A stretch of 36,531 bases of DNA from Alphaproteobacteria bacterium. Its GTDB lineage: Bacteria > Pseudomonadota > Alphaproteobacteria > Reyranellales > JAQSWP01. A model generated the notes under the pieces. It ran no database searches. It was not told where the DNA came from and saw only the letters and a program-made list of their open reading frames with translations. Positions 1 to 8,987 of the stretch are shown here, in pieces. Position numbers and translations under genes: made by a program. Every line of letters starts with the position of its first letter. Within the stretch, counting starts at the first letter, position 1. The DNA lies in contig JAQSWP010000036.1 in assembly GCA_029266575.1 (NCBI GenBank), positions 1-36,531 of the forward strand, given 5' to 3'.

Positions 1-1
1 C

Positions 2-100
2 GAAGTGCTGCTGCAGACCGCGATCTATTGCGGTGTGCCGGCGGCGCTCGAAAGCACCCGCATCGCCCGCGAGGTGTTTCGCGAGCAGGACGCGAAGTAG
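2..100 (+). CDS. C-terminal fragment of carboxymuconolactone decarboxylase (CMD/AhpD-like) family protein (partial, runs off left edge)
   Basis: Frame 2 reads EVLLQTAIYCGVPAALESTRIAREVFREQDAK*, resembling the conserved CMD C-terminus (EVLLQ-A-YCG-PAA). Confidence 0.7.
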   Translation, partial: EVLLQTAIYCGVPAALESTRIAREVFREQDAK

Positions 101-141
101 CCGCGCTGTCGCGCCATTCTTTATCTCGAAAGACGATCGAT

Positions 142-212
142 CCCCGCTCAAGGCGGGGATGACGATGTAATAATCGCCGCTAAATAATCCGTCACCTCCG
201 CCTTGAGCGGGG
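142..212. repeat. Inverted repeat between convergent genes; possible bidirectional terminator or dispersed intergenic repeat
   Basis: ccccgctcaaggcgg (142-156) is the exact reverse complement of ccgccttgagcgggg (198-212). The 142-158 arm is itself near-palindromic (cccc..gggg). Confidence 0.6.
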
Positions 213-238
213 GTCCATCGGAAATCCGCTCGCCGCCC

Positions 239-1201
239 CTAAAGCGGCGTGCGCTCGCAGAAATGCATCAGCACGCCCTCGGTGTCGCGCCGGTCCATGA
301 AGGCGATCAGGCCGCCGCGGCCGCCGGGTCGGGCGATGGGGTCGATCATCTTGATGCCGGCCGACGAGACCTGCGCGATGGCGTTGTCGATGTCGAGCGT
401 CTTGAAGCAGATATGCAGCAGGCCTTCGCCCTTCTTCTCCAGGAAACGCGCGATGGCGCCCTGGTCCTGGCCGACCGTCCCCGGAACGGTGCCCAGCGGC
501 ACGCGGACATTGGCCTGCCCCAGGGGCTGCATGATCTCGAGGTCGAAATCGCCCACGGTGACGAACAGCGCCATCAGGCCGGAGCCAATGGCCGAGATCG
601 CCGGGCGCACATGGGTCTTGGAGCCGTATTTGTCGTTGGACGTGGTCTCGACCGGGATCAGTACCTCGGAATCGATCTGCATGCATTCGACCGGGTAGCC
701 CATCTGGTCGACGTAAAGCTGGCGCGCCTGGGCGTGACTGTGGGCGGCGACGCCCAGATGATCGACGCGCTCGACGAAGGCGTCGGCGGCGCGGGCGGAA
801 AATTTCAGGCCGGACGGCTGCTCGACGAATTGCAGCGGGATGCCGACCGTGGTTTGCGGCTCCGACCATAGCGCCTTGCGCCCGTCGGTGCCCGGCGGCT
901 GATTCGCGGCCAGCTTGACGCCGATCTGCGCCAGGCGCTGGCGCGTGGCGTCGAGCGACTTGACGCGGATCGCCACATGGTTGACGCCGGGACGGCCCAG
1001 CGCGTGCTGCGGCGCGTCCGCCGGCGCCACGCGCAGCATGGTGCCGCCCGCCTGCACGCCGAAGCCCTGGCCGCGCCCGCCCGGCGCATCGGCCACCGGC
1101 AGACGCAGCTTGGCGGCGAAAAGATTATGCGCGCCGTCCATGTCGCGCATGGCGAGCCCGACATGCTCGATCTGGCCGATGGCGTTTTCGATCTCGTGCA
1201 T
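239..1201 (-). CDS. VOC superfamily protein with two glyoxalase/HPPD-like modules
   Basis: 320 aa ORF; IEHVGLAMRDMDGAHNLF...NHVAIRVKSLDATRQRL and VDHLGVAAHSHAQARQLYVDQMGYPV...LLHICFKTLDIDNAIAQVSSAGI. Confidence 0.8.
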   Translation of the reverse strand: MHEIENAIGQIEHVGLAMRDMDGAHNLFAAKLRLPVADAPGGRGQGFGVQAGGTMLRVAPADAPQHALGRPGVNHVAIRVKSLDATRQRLAQIGVKLAANQPPGTDGRKALWSEPQTTVGIPLQFVEQPSGLKFSARAADAFVERVDHLGVAAHSHAQARQLYVDQMGYPVECMQIDSEVLIPVETTSNDKYGSKTHVRPAISAIGSGLMALFVTVGDFDLEIMQPLGQANVRVPLGTVPGTVGQDQGAIARFLEKKGEGLLHICFKTLDIDNAIAQVSSAGIKMIDPIARPGGRGGLIAFMDRRDTEGVLMHFCERTPL

Positions 1202-1222
1202 TTTTTCAAATTCCTCCCTTAA

Positions 1223-1996
1223 TCAACGAAAAGACGCGGGCCGCTTTTCAAGGAAGGCGCTGGCGCCCTCCTTCAGATCCTCGCCGAGAAGATTGTCCAG
1301 CCGCAGCCGACGCAAGGTCGCGTCCTCCGACTCAAGCGGGCCAAGAGCGGCGGCCACCATGGTCTTGGCGCCGCTTTGCGAGGAGCGCGCGCGCTGGCAC
1401 AGCATGGCGACGTATTGCTCCACCGCCGCGTCGAACGCCTCCGCCACATGCAACTGGTCGAGCAGGCCGATGGCGTAGGCCTCTTCGGCATCGAACTGGC
1501 GGCCGGAAAACAGCAGATCCTTGGCGCGGCCGGGGCCGACCAGATTGACCAGCCGCCGCGTCGAGCTGAAACCATAGAGCGCGCCGAGCCTGGCCGGTGG
1601 AACGGCGAAGCGGCTGGCGCGGCTGGCCAGGCGCACGTCGCAGGCCATCGCCAGCTCGACGCCGCCGCCCATGCAATCGCCGCTGATGGCGGCCACGATG
1701 GGCTTGGGACAACTGGTCATCGCTACAGTGGCAGCCTCGATCGTGTCCATGAAGGCACCGGCCAGTTGCTCGGACGCGGCATGCGCCACCAGCTCGCCGA
1801 TATCGGCGCCGGCGGAGAACGCCTCGACGTTGGCGCCTTGCAGCACGATCACCCGCACCTCTTTCGCCTGGCCGGCTTGCGCGAACAGCGACGGCAATTC
1901 GCGCCACATCGCCAGCGACATGGCGTTGCGCTTGCCCGGCCGGTCGATGACCACGCGGGCCACAGCCCCTTCCAGACGCAAACTCAGATCGGCCAT
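1223..1996 (-). CDS. Enoyl-CoA hydratase/isomerase (crotonase) family protein
   Basis: MADLSLRLEGAVARVVIDRPGKRNAMSLAMW...AFSAGADIGEL...AISGDCMGGGVELAMACDVRLAS; ATG at 1996 preferred over the longer ORF start. Confidence 0.88.
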   Translation of the reverse strand: MADLSLRLEGAVARVVIDRPGKRNAMSLAMWRELPSLFAQAGQAKEVRVIVLQGANVEAFSAGADIGELVAHAASEQLAGAFMDTIEAATVAMTSCPKPIVAAISGDCMGGGVELAMACDVRLASRASRFAVPPARLGALYGFSSTRRLVNLVGPGRAKDLLFSGRQFDAEEAYAIGLLDQLHVAEAFDAAVEQYVAMLCQRARSSQSGAKTMVAAALGPLESEDATLRRLRLDNLLGEDLKEGASAFLEKRPASFR

Positions 1997-2043
1997 GGCA
2001 TTCCTCGCGCGGGCCGCGGGGGCGCCGCAACCTCGTTGTGGAG

Positions 2044-2077
2044 TTGAATATACCAACACGATGATATTGTATGCAAT
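2044..2077. promoter_or_regulatory. Candidate GntR/FCD operator region in the divergent enoyl-CoA hydratase/SDR promoter
   Basis: TTGAATATACCAA (2044-2056) and near-palindrome ATTGTATGCAAT (2066-2077); related TGGTATGCAA at 7768-7777 upstream of dctP. Confidence 0.4.
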
Positions 2078-2124
2078 TCGATATTAACCATACTATTATG
2101 TTGGAAAATCAGGGAGGTAATCTC

Positions 2125-2913
2125 ATGGACATGCGGGGAGCCGTCACCATTGTCACCGGCGCCGCCACCGGTCTGGGCGCGGCCTGCGCCACGCGGCTGG
2201 CGGGCATGGGCTGCAATGTGATCGTTAACTATTCCAGGAGTGCCGCGGAGGCGGCCGAGACGGTGGCGCAATGCAAGGCGCTCGGGGCGCAGGCGGTGGC
2301 GGAGCAAGCCGACGTCGCCGACGATGCCGGCTGCCGGCAGCTTGCACAGGCGGCGCTCGATCGCTGGGGCCGCATCGATGCGCTGATCAACAATGCCGGC
2401 ACCACCAAGTTCGTGCCGGCCACCGATCTCGAAGGGCTGAACGCGGAAGATTTCCAGCGCGTCTTCGCCGTCAACGTCATCGGCGCCTATCAGATGGTGC
2501 GGGCGGTGGCGCCGACCATGCGCAAGCAGGGACAGGGCTCGATCGTCAACGTTTCCTCCATCGCCAGCATGATGGGCGTCGGCTCGTCCTACGCCTACAT
2601 GGCTTCCAAGGGCGCGCTCAACGCCATGACGCTCGGCATGGCGCGCGCGCTGGGGCCCGAGATCAGGGTCAATGCCGTGGTGCCCGGCTTGTTCGAAAGC
2701 CGCTGGCCGCGCCAGGGGCTGGGCGAGGAGCGCTACCAGGCGCAGCTCAAACGCTATCGCGAGACCAATCCGCTCAAGCAGGTGCCGTCGGCCGACGACA
2801 TGGCCGAAGTGGTGCTGTGGTTCATCACCGGCGGTGCACCGGTGACGGGCGAAATTCTGGTGGCGGATTCGGGCTCGCGCTATGGCGCGCCGACGGTGCG
2901 GCACGACCGATGA
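2125..2913 (+). CDS. SDR family NAD(P)-dependent oxidoreductase
   Basis: VTIVTGAATGLGAACA (TGxxxGxG), NNAG, S...YAYMASKGAL (YxxxK); RBS agggaggt just upstream of ATG 2125. Confidence 0.92.
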   Translation: MDMRGAVTIVTGAATGLGAACATRLAGMGCNVIVNYSRSAAEAAETVAQCKALGAQAVAEQADVADDAGCRQLAQAALDRWGRIDALINNAGTTKFVPATDLEGLNAEDFQRVFAVNVIGAYQMVRAVAPTMRKQGQGSIVNVSSIASMMGVGSSYAYMASKGALNAMTLGMARALGPEIRVNAVVPGLFESRWPRQGLGEERYQAQLKRYRETNPLKQVPSADDMAEVVLWFITGGAPVTGEILVADSGSRYGAPTVRHDR

Positions 2914-2934
2914 AGCGGTTGTATTGAGGCGGCT

Positions 2935-3723
2935 TTGCGTATATTGGACGACAACCCTAGCAGCGAGTCGAAACCGGCCGTGGCCAAGAAACCGACCAGA
3001 CTTGCCGCCCGCGGCCGAACCACTGGCAAGCCGGCCGGAAAAGCGGCAGGCAAAGCAGCGCCGAAGCGCACCTCGCAAATCGACATCCTCGCGGCGCTGG
3101 AGCACGACATCGTCTCCGGCTCGATCAAGCCCAATCAGCGGCTGGACGAGCGCGAGCTGGCGCAGCGCTTCAAGGTCTCGCGCACGCCAGTGCGCGAGGC
3201 GCTGAACCGGCTGGTGTCGTCGGGCATCGTCGAGTACCGGCCGCGCCAGGGCATGTTCGCCGCCGCCATGACCATGTCGCAGTTCTTCCACATGTACGAG
3301 GTGATGGCGCATCTGGAAGCCTTGTGCGCCCATCTCTGCGCCCGGCGCATGAGCCGCGCCGACCAGCAGGCGCTGACCGAGCTGCATGCCGGCGTCGGCG
3401 CCATCCTGGAGGCGCAGGACGTTGCGGCCTATAACCGCTACAACCAGAAATTCCACGACCTGCTCTATCGCGGCGCCAAGAACCCGGTGCTGGAGGAGCA
3501 GGTGCGCATTCTGCGCCGCCGCCTGCAGCCCTATCGCAGCTTCAGCTTCGAATTCCCCAACCGGATGCGCGAATCGCATGCCGAACATTCGCAGATCATC
3601 GATCACATCATGCGCGGCGACAGCGATGCGGGCGAGCGCGCCATGCGCGACCACATGGATATCCGGCGCGAGAATTTCTCCGACTTGCTGGTGGTGCTGA
3701 GCGGCACGCTGCTCGACGGCTAG
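2935..3723 (+). CDS. GntR family transcriptional regulator, FCD-type, with Lys/Ala-rich N-terminal extension (TTG start uncertain)
   Basis: wHTH LDERELAQRFKVSRTPVREALNRLVSSGIVEYRPRQGMFAA followed by FCD-like YEVMAHLEALCAHLCARRM...RESHAEHSQIIDHIMRGD. Confidence 0.88.
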   Translation: MRILDDNPSSESKPAVAKKPTRLAARGRTTGKPAGKAAGKAAPKRTSQIDILAALEHDIVSGSIKPNQRLDERELAQRFKVSRTPVREALNRLVSSGIVEYRPRQGMFAAAMTMSQFFHMYEVMAHLEALCAHLCARRMSRADQQALTELHAGVGAILEAQDVAAYNRYNQKFHDLLYRGAKNPVLEEQVRILRRRLQPYRSFSFEFPNRMRESHAEHSQIIDHIMRGDSDAGERAMRDHMDIRRENFSDLLVVLSGTLLDG

Positions 3724-3753
3724 GATCATTCCGCCGCGCTCATCGGTACGGCC

Positions 3754-6123
3754 TCATTCGGCCGCGGGCGCCCGCAAGCCATACTGCGCCAGGATCTCCT
3801 GCGAATGCTGGCCCAGCAGCGGCGCGGGCCGGCGGATTTCGTTGGGCGTGTCGCTGAGCTTGTTGACCGTGCCGAGCAACTTCACCATGCCGGCGGTCGG
3901 ATGCTCGATCTCCTGGATCAACTCGCGCGCCTGCACTTGCGGATCGGCATAGGTCTCGTCGTGATGCAGCACGGGCCCGGCGGGAATGCCGGCCTTTTCC
4001 AGCGCCGTGAGCCAGTGCTCGCGACTGTGCTTGATCATGTGGGTCTGGATCAGGCTCGCCAGCACGTGGCTGTTGCGCACACGCACGGGATTGTCGAGGA
4101 AGCGGGGATCGCGCGCCAGCTCGGGCGCACCCAGCACGTCGCAGAATTTCTCCCACAGATTCTGCGGTCCCGCCCCCACCACCAGCCAGCCATCGGAGGC
4201 CTGGAACGCCTGATAAGGCGCGCTGCCGCGATGCTTCTCGCCCAGCGCCTTGGGCCGCTCGCCGGTGGCGAAATACGAAGCCGATTCGTAGACGCCCAGC
4301 GCCACCGCCGTTTCCAGCAGCGACAGATCGACCTGCTGGCCGCGTCCGGTGCGGTGGCGCGCTTGCAGCGCGGTCAGCACGCCGATGGCGCCGAACATGC
4401 CCGAGCAGATGTCGGAGATGGGAATCGGCAGCCGGCGCGGATTGCCGGCGTCGTCGGCATTGACCGCCATCAGTCCTGACATGCTCTGCGCGATCAGGTC
4501 GAAGCCGCCGCGATCGCGATAGGGGCCGGTGGCGCCGAAACCGGAGATCGAGCAATAGACCAGTTTCGGATTGAGCTTCGACAGCGCTTCGTAGCCCAGC
4601 CCCAGCCGGTCGCAAACGCCGGGGCGGAAATTCTCCACCAGCACGTCGGCGCTTTCGACCAGGCGGCGCACGGCGGTAACGCCCTCGGCGGTCTTCAGGT
4701 CGAGGGCGAGGCTGCGCTTGTTGCGGTTGAGCAGCATGAAGGCTGCGCTCTCTTTGCCGGTGAAGGGCGCGATGCGGCGCATCTCGTCGCCGCCATCGGG
4801 CCGCTCGATCTTGATCACGTCGGCGCCGGCATCGGCCAGCAGCATGGTGCAGAACGGGCCGGACAGGAACGTCGTCAGGTCGACCACCCCGATGCCTTGC
4901 AGACCACCACTCACTTCCAATATCTGGCGCAGCGGAATGTCGGGCGCGATGCCCTGGATGACGAAGAGATTGACGCCGACCGGCGGCGTGATCAACCCGA
5001 TCTCCATCAGGATGGTCATGATGACGCCGAACCACACCATGTCGAAATTATAGGCCTCCAGCGCGGGCTGGATCAGCGGCATCACCACCAGGATCAGCGC
5101 CACCGGCGGCAGGAAGCAGCCGCCGACCAGCAGGAACGCCGACACCAGGCTAAAGAACGCCCAGCGATCGAGCCCGGCGGCGTTCATCAGCTCGCCGAAG
5201 GACTGCGTCACGTAGAGCAGCGACAGCATATAGGCGAACAATCCGGAGGCGGCGATGATCAGCAGCAGCATGGCCGAATCGCGCATCACCTCGCGCCCGA
5301 CCTCGCGCCACAGCGCCATGCCCGGCCGGTAGATCGCCAGGACCAGCAGCACCGCCAGCAAGGCGGCGACGGCAGCGCCTTCGGAGGGCGTGGCGATGCC
5401 GCCATAAAGCGCCACCAGCACCATGACGATCAGCATCAAGAACGGCAGCACGCGCAAGGTGGCGGCGGTTCGGCCTGCTTGCGGTGTGGCAGCTGCACGC
5501 TCTGGCGCTGCGGCGGCGAACTGGCCGCGCGAGGCGTAGACGGCATAGGCAGAGAACGCCACCACCAGGACGGCGCCGGGGATGATGCCGGCCACGAACA
5601 GCTTGCCGATCGAGGTGCCGGTGGAAATGCCGTAGATGATCATGGTCACCGAGGGCGGAATGAGGATGCCCAACGTGCCGCCGGCGCAGATCGAGCCCGC
5701 CGCCAGCCAAGCCGGCACGCCGCGGGCGCGCATTTCGGGAATGCCGGAACGGCCGATGGCGGCGGCGGTGGCGGGGCTGGAGCCGCAAATGGCGGAGAAC
5801 AGGCCGCAGGCCACGATGTTGGCCACCACCAGCCCGCCCGGCAGCCAGCCCAGCCAGCGATGCGCGGCATCGTTGAGATCGGCCGAGGCGCGCGAGGCGC
5901 CGACCACGCTGCCCAGCAGCACGAACATGGGCAACGCCAGCAGGGCGAAGCCGTTGACCTCCTCGAACATCACCCGCGGCACGGCGACCAGGCTCGACGG
6001 TCCGGCGAACAGGAAGAGGAAGACGATCGAGATCGCCGCCAGCCCATAGGAGATCGGAACGCCGATCAGCAGCACGATAGTGGTGACGGTCAGGATCAGC
6101 GCGCCCAGCTCCAGCTCGCTCAT
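3754..6123 (-). CDS. TRAP transporter large permease (DctM-like) fused in frame to class III CoA-transferase (CaiB/BaiF)
   Basis: ATG at 6123; residues 1-403 are DctM-like (MSELELGALILTVTTIVLLIGVPISYGLAAISIVF...TPPVGVNLFVIQGIAPDIPLRQIL). Residues from 404 are CoA-transferase (VSGGLQGIGVVDLTTFLSGPFCTMLLADAGADVIKIERP...). No stop between the two. Confidence 0.8.
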   Translation of the reverse strand: MSELELGALILTVTTIVLLIGVPISYGLAAISIVFLFLFAGPSSLVAVPRVMFEEVNGFALLALPMFVLLGSVVGASRASADLNDAAHRWLGWLPGGLVVANIVACGLFSAICGSSPATAAAIGRSGIPEMRARGVPAWLAAGSICAGGTLGILIPPSVTMIIYGISTGTSIGKLFVAGIIPGAVLVVAFSAYAVYASRGQFAAAAPERAAATPQAGRTAATLRVLPFLMLIVMVLVALYGGIATPSEGAAVAALLAVLLVLAIYRPGMALWREVGREVMRDSAMLLLIIAASGLFAYMLSLLYVTQSFGELMNAAGLDRWAFFSLVSAFLLVGGCFLPPVALILVVMPLIQPALEAYNFDMVWFGVIMTILMEIGLITPPVGVNLFVIQGIAPDIPLRQILEVSGGLQGIGVVDLTTFLSGPFCTMLLADAGADVIKIERPDGGDEMRRIAPFTGKESAAFMLLNRNKRSLALDLKTAEGVTAVRRLVESADVLVENFRPGVCDRLGLGYEALSKLNPKLVYCSISGFGATGPYRDRGGFDLIAQSMSGLMAVNADDAGNPRRLPIPISDICSGMFGAIGVLTALQARHRTGRGQQVDLSLLETAVALGVYESASYFATGERPKALGEKHRGSAPYQAFQASDGWLVVGAGPQNLWEKFCDVLGAPELARDPRFLDNPVRVRNSHVLASLIQTHMIKHSREHWLTALEKAGIPAGPVLHHDETYADPQVQARELIQEIEHPTAGMVKLLGTVNKLSDTPNEIRRPAPLLGQHSQEILAQYGLRAPAAE

Positions 6124-6635
6124 GATTTTTTCCCCGGGCGCAGCCTGGCTATCGAGCTCGACAGTTCCGCCACGATCTGCAGACAGGCCAGCGCCAGGCC
6201 CAGCGGCATGGCAGCATAGACCGGCCACAGCAGCGGCCCCCACAGGCTGGTGCTGCGCAGATTGGAATGCAGGGCTTCCAGCGTGCGGCCCAGCCCGCTC
6301 CATACCAGGTAGGCGGCGGTCAGCAGCATCACGATCAGCACCGCCACGCGCATGATTTCGGCGTAGCGCGACGAGAGCATGGCGCTCAGCAGGTCGATGG
6401 CGACGTCGCCCTTCGACAGCACGGCATAGGGTGTGGCGAGAAAGAAGGCGCCGATGGTCAGGTAGATCGACATTTCCAGGTGCCAGACGATCGCCTCGCC
6501 CAGCAGGCGGATGACGATCATGTGGTTGAGCACCAGGATGACGGCCGCCAGCATGGCGCAGGCGACCCAGAGCGCGGCAAAACTGACGGCGCGAGCGAGG
6601 CCGGCGAGGCCGCCGTTGCCGGGACTGCTGTTCAT
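6120..6635 (-). CDS. TRAP transporter small permease (DctQ-like)
   Basis: Small membrane protein with four hydrophobic segments; LEMSIYLTIGAFFLATPYAVLSKGDVAIDLLSAMLS; stop overlaps the DctM start. Confidence 0.85.
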   Translation of the reverse strand: MNSSPGNGGLAGLARAVSFAALWVACAMLAAVILVLNHMIVIRLLGEAIVWHLEMSIYLTIGAFFLATPYAVLSKGDVAIDLLSAMLSSRYAEIMRVAVLIVMLLTAAYLVWSGLGRTLEALHSNLRSTSLWGPLLWPVYAAMPLGLALACLQIVAELSSSIARLRPGKKS

Positions 6636-6664
6636 TGCGGCGAGAACTCCCACCAGGACGCAAA

Positions 6665-6694
6665 CGGGCGGACGGCGGCGCTGACCGCCGCCCG
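6665..6694 (-). other. Intercistronic stem-loop between dctP-like and dctQ-like genes
   Basis: cgggc-(ggac)-ggcgg / ccgccgcccg arms, loop cgctga, just after the dctP stop (6702-6704). Confidence 0.4.
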
Positions 6695-6701
6695 CGTCAG
6701 T

Positions 6702-7691
6702 CTACTTGACCGCCGCCGCCTGGCGCAGCAGGTCGGCGCCCTTGGCCGCATCCTTCTCGAACTTGGCCCAGGCCTGCTTGCGCGCCACGTCCACCCAGGC
6801 ATCGAACTCCGCCTTGGTGAGCTCGTGCACTTCGAGATTGGCCTTCTTGAAGGCTTCGACCGCCTGCGCGATCGCCTTGCTCTGCACCTCGGTGAAATGC
6901 TTCTCGCTGATGCGCGCCGCTTCGTCGAAGATCTTCTTCTGCGCCTCGGTCAGCTCGTCCCAATGCTTCTTCGACATCATCAGAGGCTGCAGCGAGGTGG
7001 CGAAATTGTACTGCCCACCCAGGGTGGCCGATTTGCCGACCTCATAGAAGCGGTTGGTGTACATGCTCTCGGTCGACGTCAGGAAGCCGTCGAGGATGCC
7101 GCTCTGCATGGCGCTGTAGAGCTCGGTGCCGGCCATCGCCACCACCGACGCGCCCTGCTCCTTCAACAGGAGATCGACATAGGCGTCGGCGCCGCGCATC
7201 TTCAGGCCTGCCACCGAGTTGGGTCCGGCGAAGGTCTTCTGCTTCATGACGAAGCCCAAGGGCGTCCACCACCAGGTGACGATGCGCACGCCATTGGCCA
7301 TGGCGACGTCGTTCAGCGTCTTGGCGAAATCGGAGTCGCGCAGCGCCAGCCCATGCTCGAGGCCGCGGATCACGCCCGGCAGGGTGGTGACGGAGAATTC
7401 CGGCACCTGGCCGCCGCCGTAATTGATCGGATAGACCGCCATTTCGACGCTGCCGTCGCGCATCGCTGCCAGTTGCTCGAACGGGGCCGCGATCAGCGAG
7501 CGGTTGGGGAAGATGCGGAATTTCAGGCTGGGATCGCGCTTGACGACTTCGGCCACGAACAGCCTTGTGGCCTCGTCGCGCGCGTCGCCCTGCTTGAACT
7601 GGTGCGAGATCTTGATGTCCTTGGCCGCCACGGCCGTGGAGAACGCCAGGCCGGCGCAAAGTACTGCGGCTAGTGCCCGAATTCGCGACAT
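6702..7691 (-). CDS. TRAP transporter solute-binding protein (DctP-like)
   Basis: Signal peptide then KDIKISHQFKQGDARDEATRLFVAEVVKRDPSLKFRIFPNRSL...GLKMRGADAYVDLLLKEQGASVVAMAGTELYSAMQSGILDG. Confidence 0.9.
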   Translation of the reverse strand: MSRIRALAAVLCAGLAFSTAVAAKDIKISHQFKQGDARDEATRLFVAEVVKRDPSLKFRIFPNRSLIAAPFEQLAAMRDGSVEMAVYPINYGGGQVPEFSVTTLPGVIRGLEHGLALRDSDFAKTLNDVAMANGVRIVTWWWTPLGFVMKQKTFAGPNSVAGLKMRGADAYVDLLLKEQGASVVAMAGTELYSAMQSGILDGFLTSTESMYTNRFYEVGKSATLGGQYNFATSLQPLMMSKKHWDELTEAQKKIFDEAARISEKHFTEVQSKAIAQAVEAFKKANLEVHELTKAEFDAWVDVARKQAWAKFEKDAAKGADLLRQAAAVK

Positions 7692-7767
7692 TGTTTCCTC
7701 CGTTTTCGCGTTTCTTGCCGCCGCTTGTCGCGGCTGGATTTTGTTAAATTATGCCATTGGCTCTAAA

Positions 7768-7777
7768 TGGTATGCAA
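7768..7777. promoter_or_regulatory. Candidate GntR operator upstream of dctP-like gene
   Basis: TGGTATGCAA, one mismatch from TTGTATGCAA at 2067-2076; also the right arm of imperfect inverted repeat tatgccatt-N7-aatggtatg (7750-7774). Confidence 0.35.
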
Positions 7778-7818
7778 GCTGCAACATACGGGAATAACGG
7801 CCTGATGCCGGCACGGTC

Positions 7819-8922
7819 CTAGAGAACCAGCCGCAGCTGCTCGTCTTCCGCCGTTTCGTCGTCGTCCTCCTCCTCGTCGCGATCCTCGTTCAGGGAGGAG
7901 AGCGTGATGCCCAGCAGGCGGATTTGCTTGGGGATGGGGAACACCGTGCCGAGCAGCGCGAGCGAAAGCTGCTCCAGCATCGCCTGAGTTTCGATCGGCG
8001 TCGTCTCGGTGCGGCGGCGGGTGATGATTTCGAAATCGGCGTATTTCACCTTCAAGGTGACGGTACGGCCACGCACGCCGGACTGCTCGCAATAGCGCCA
8101 CAGCTTGGCGACGATCGGCAGCAGCCTGTCGCGCGCCTCCTCGAAGCTCCTGACGTTTTCGAAGAAGGTGTTCTCCGCCCCGGCCGATTTGCGGATGCGG
8201 TGCGGGCGCACCTGGCGCTGGTCGATGCCATGCGAGAGGTTGAAGTAGTACGGGCCGGACTTGCCGAAATTGGCTTTGAGGAACTCCAGGCCTTTCTCTT
8301 TCATGTCGGCGCCGGTGCGAATCCCCAACCGGTGCATTTTGGCCTCCGTCGCCGGCCCGATGCCGTGGAACTTGCCCACGGGAAGCGCTTCGACATAGGC
8401 CGCGCCTTTGGCCGGCGTGATGACGAACAGCCCGTCGGGCTTGCGCTCGCCCGATGCCATCTTGGCCAGGAATTTGCAGTAGGAGACCCCGGCCGACGCG
8501 GTCAGCTGCGTTTGTTCCTTGATGCGCGCCTTGATCTGCTTCGCCACTTCGGTGGCGGACGGAATGCCCATCAAATTCTCGGTGACGTCGAGATAGGCCT
8601 CGTCCAGCGACAGCGGCTCGACCAGCGGCGTGTAGGACCGGAAGATCTCGCGGATCCGCTGCGAGACCTCGCGATAGACCTCGAAGCGCGGCTTGACGAA
8701 CACCAGGTCGGGGCATTTGCGCCGCGCCGTCACCGAGGGCATGGCCGAGTAGACGCCGAACTTCCTCGCTTCGTACGAGGCGGCCGCCACCACGCCACGT
8801 TCGCGAGCGCCGCCCACCGCGACCGGCTTGCCGCGCAATTCGGGATTGTCGCGCTGCTCCACCGACGCGTAGAAAGCGTCCATGTCGACATGGATGATCT
8901 TGCGCATCGGCGCGTCGGTCAC
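7819..8922 (-). CDS. dinB: DNA polymerase IV (Y-family)
   Basis: IIHVDMDAFYASVEQRDNPELRGKPVAVGG, PLSLDEAYLDVTEN, FHGIGPATEAKMHRLGI; C-terminus EDRDEEEDDDETAEDEQLRLVL ends in a clamp-binding-like QLxL motif. Start GTG 8922 or ATG 8907. Confidence 0.95.
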   Translation of the reverse strand: MTDAPMRKIIHVDMDAFYASVEQRDNPELRGKPVAVGGARERGVVAAASYEARKFGVYSAMPSVTARRKCPDLVFVKPRFEVYREVSQRIREIFRSYTPLVEPLSLDEAYLDVTENLMGIPSATEVAKQIKARIKEQTQLTASAGVSYCKFLAKMASGERKPDGLFVITPAKGAAYVEALPVGKFHGIGPATEAKMHRLGIRTGADMKEKGLEFLKANFGKSGPYYFNLSHGIDQRQVRPHRIRKSAGAENTFFENVRSFEEARDRLLPIVAKLWRYCEQSGVRGRTVTLKVKYADFEIITRRRTETTPIETQAMLEQLSLALLGTVFPIPKQIRLLGITLSSLNEDRDEEEDDDETAEDEQLRLVL

Positions 8923-8987
8923 GGTCGGTTCCAGCCGTTAGAACAGCCGGAAATTTTAGCAGAGCACGGCCCGGGCCGGCAAAGTGC

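Noticed and set aside
1984-3729. 581-aa minus-strand ORF opposite SDR and GntR genes
   Set aside because: Antisense shadow ORF in high-GC DNA; His/Arg-rich with no recognisable domain, while the plus strand encodes clear SDR and GntR proteins.
4897-6219. 440-aa plus-strand ORF rich in His/Gln/Asp
   Set aside because: Antisense to the DctM region; low-complexity composition typical of shadow frames.
6267-7673. 468-aa plus-strand ORF
   Set aside because: Antisense to dctQ/dctP; no domain signature.
8928-8944. GTTC-N9-GAAC upstream of dinB as a LexA box or IclR operator
   Set aside because: Spacing and orientation do not fit the alphaproteobacterial LexA box (GTTC-N7-GTTC), and N9 does not match the N7 palindrome of the other sites.
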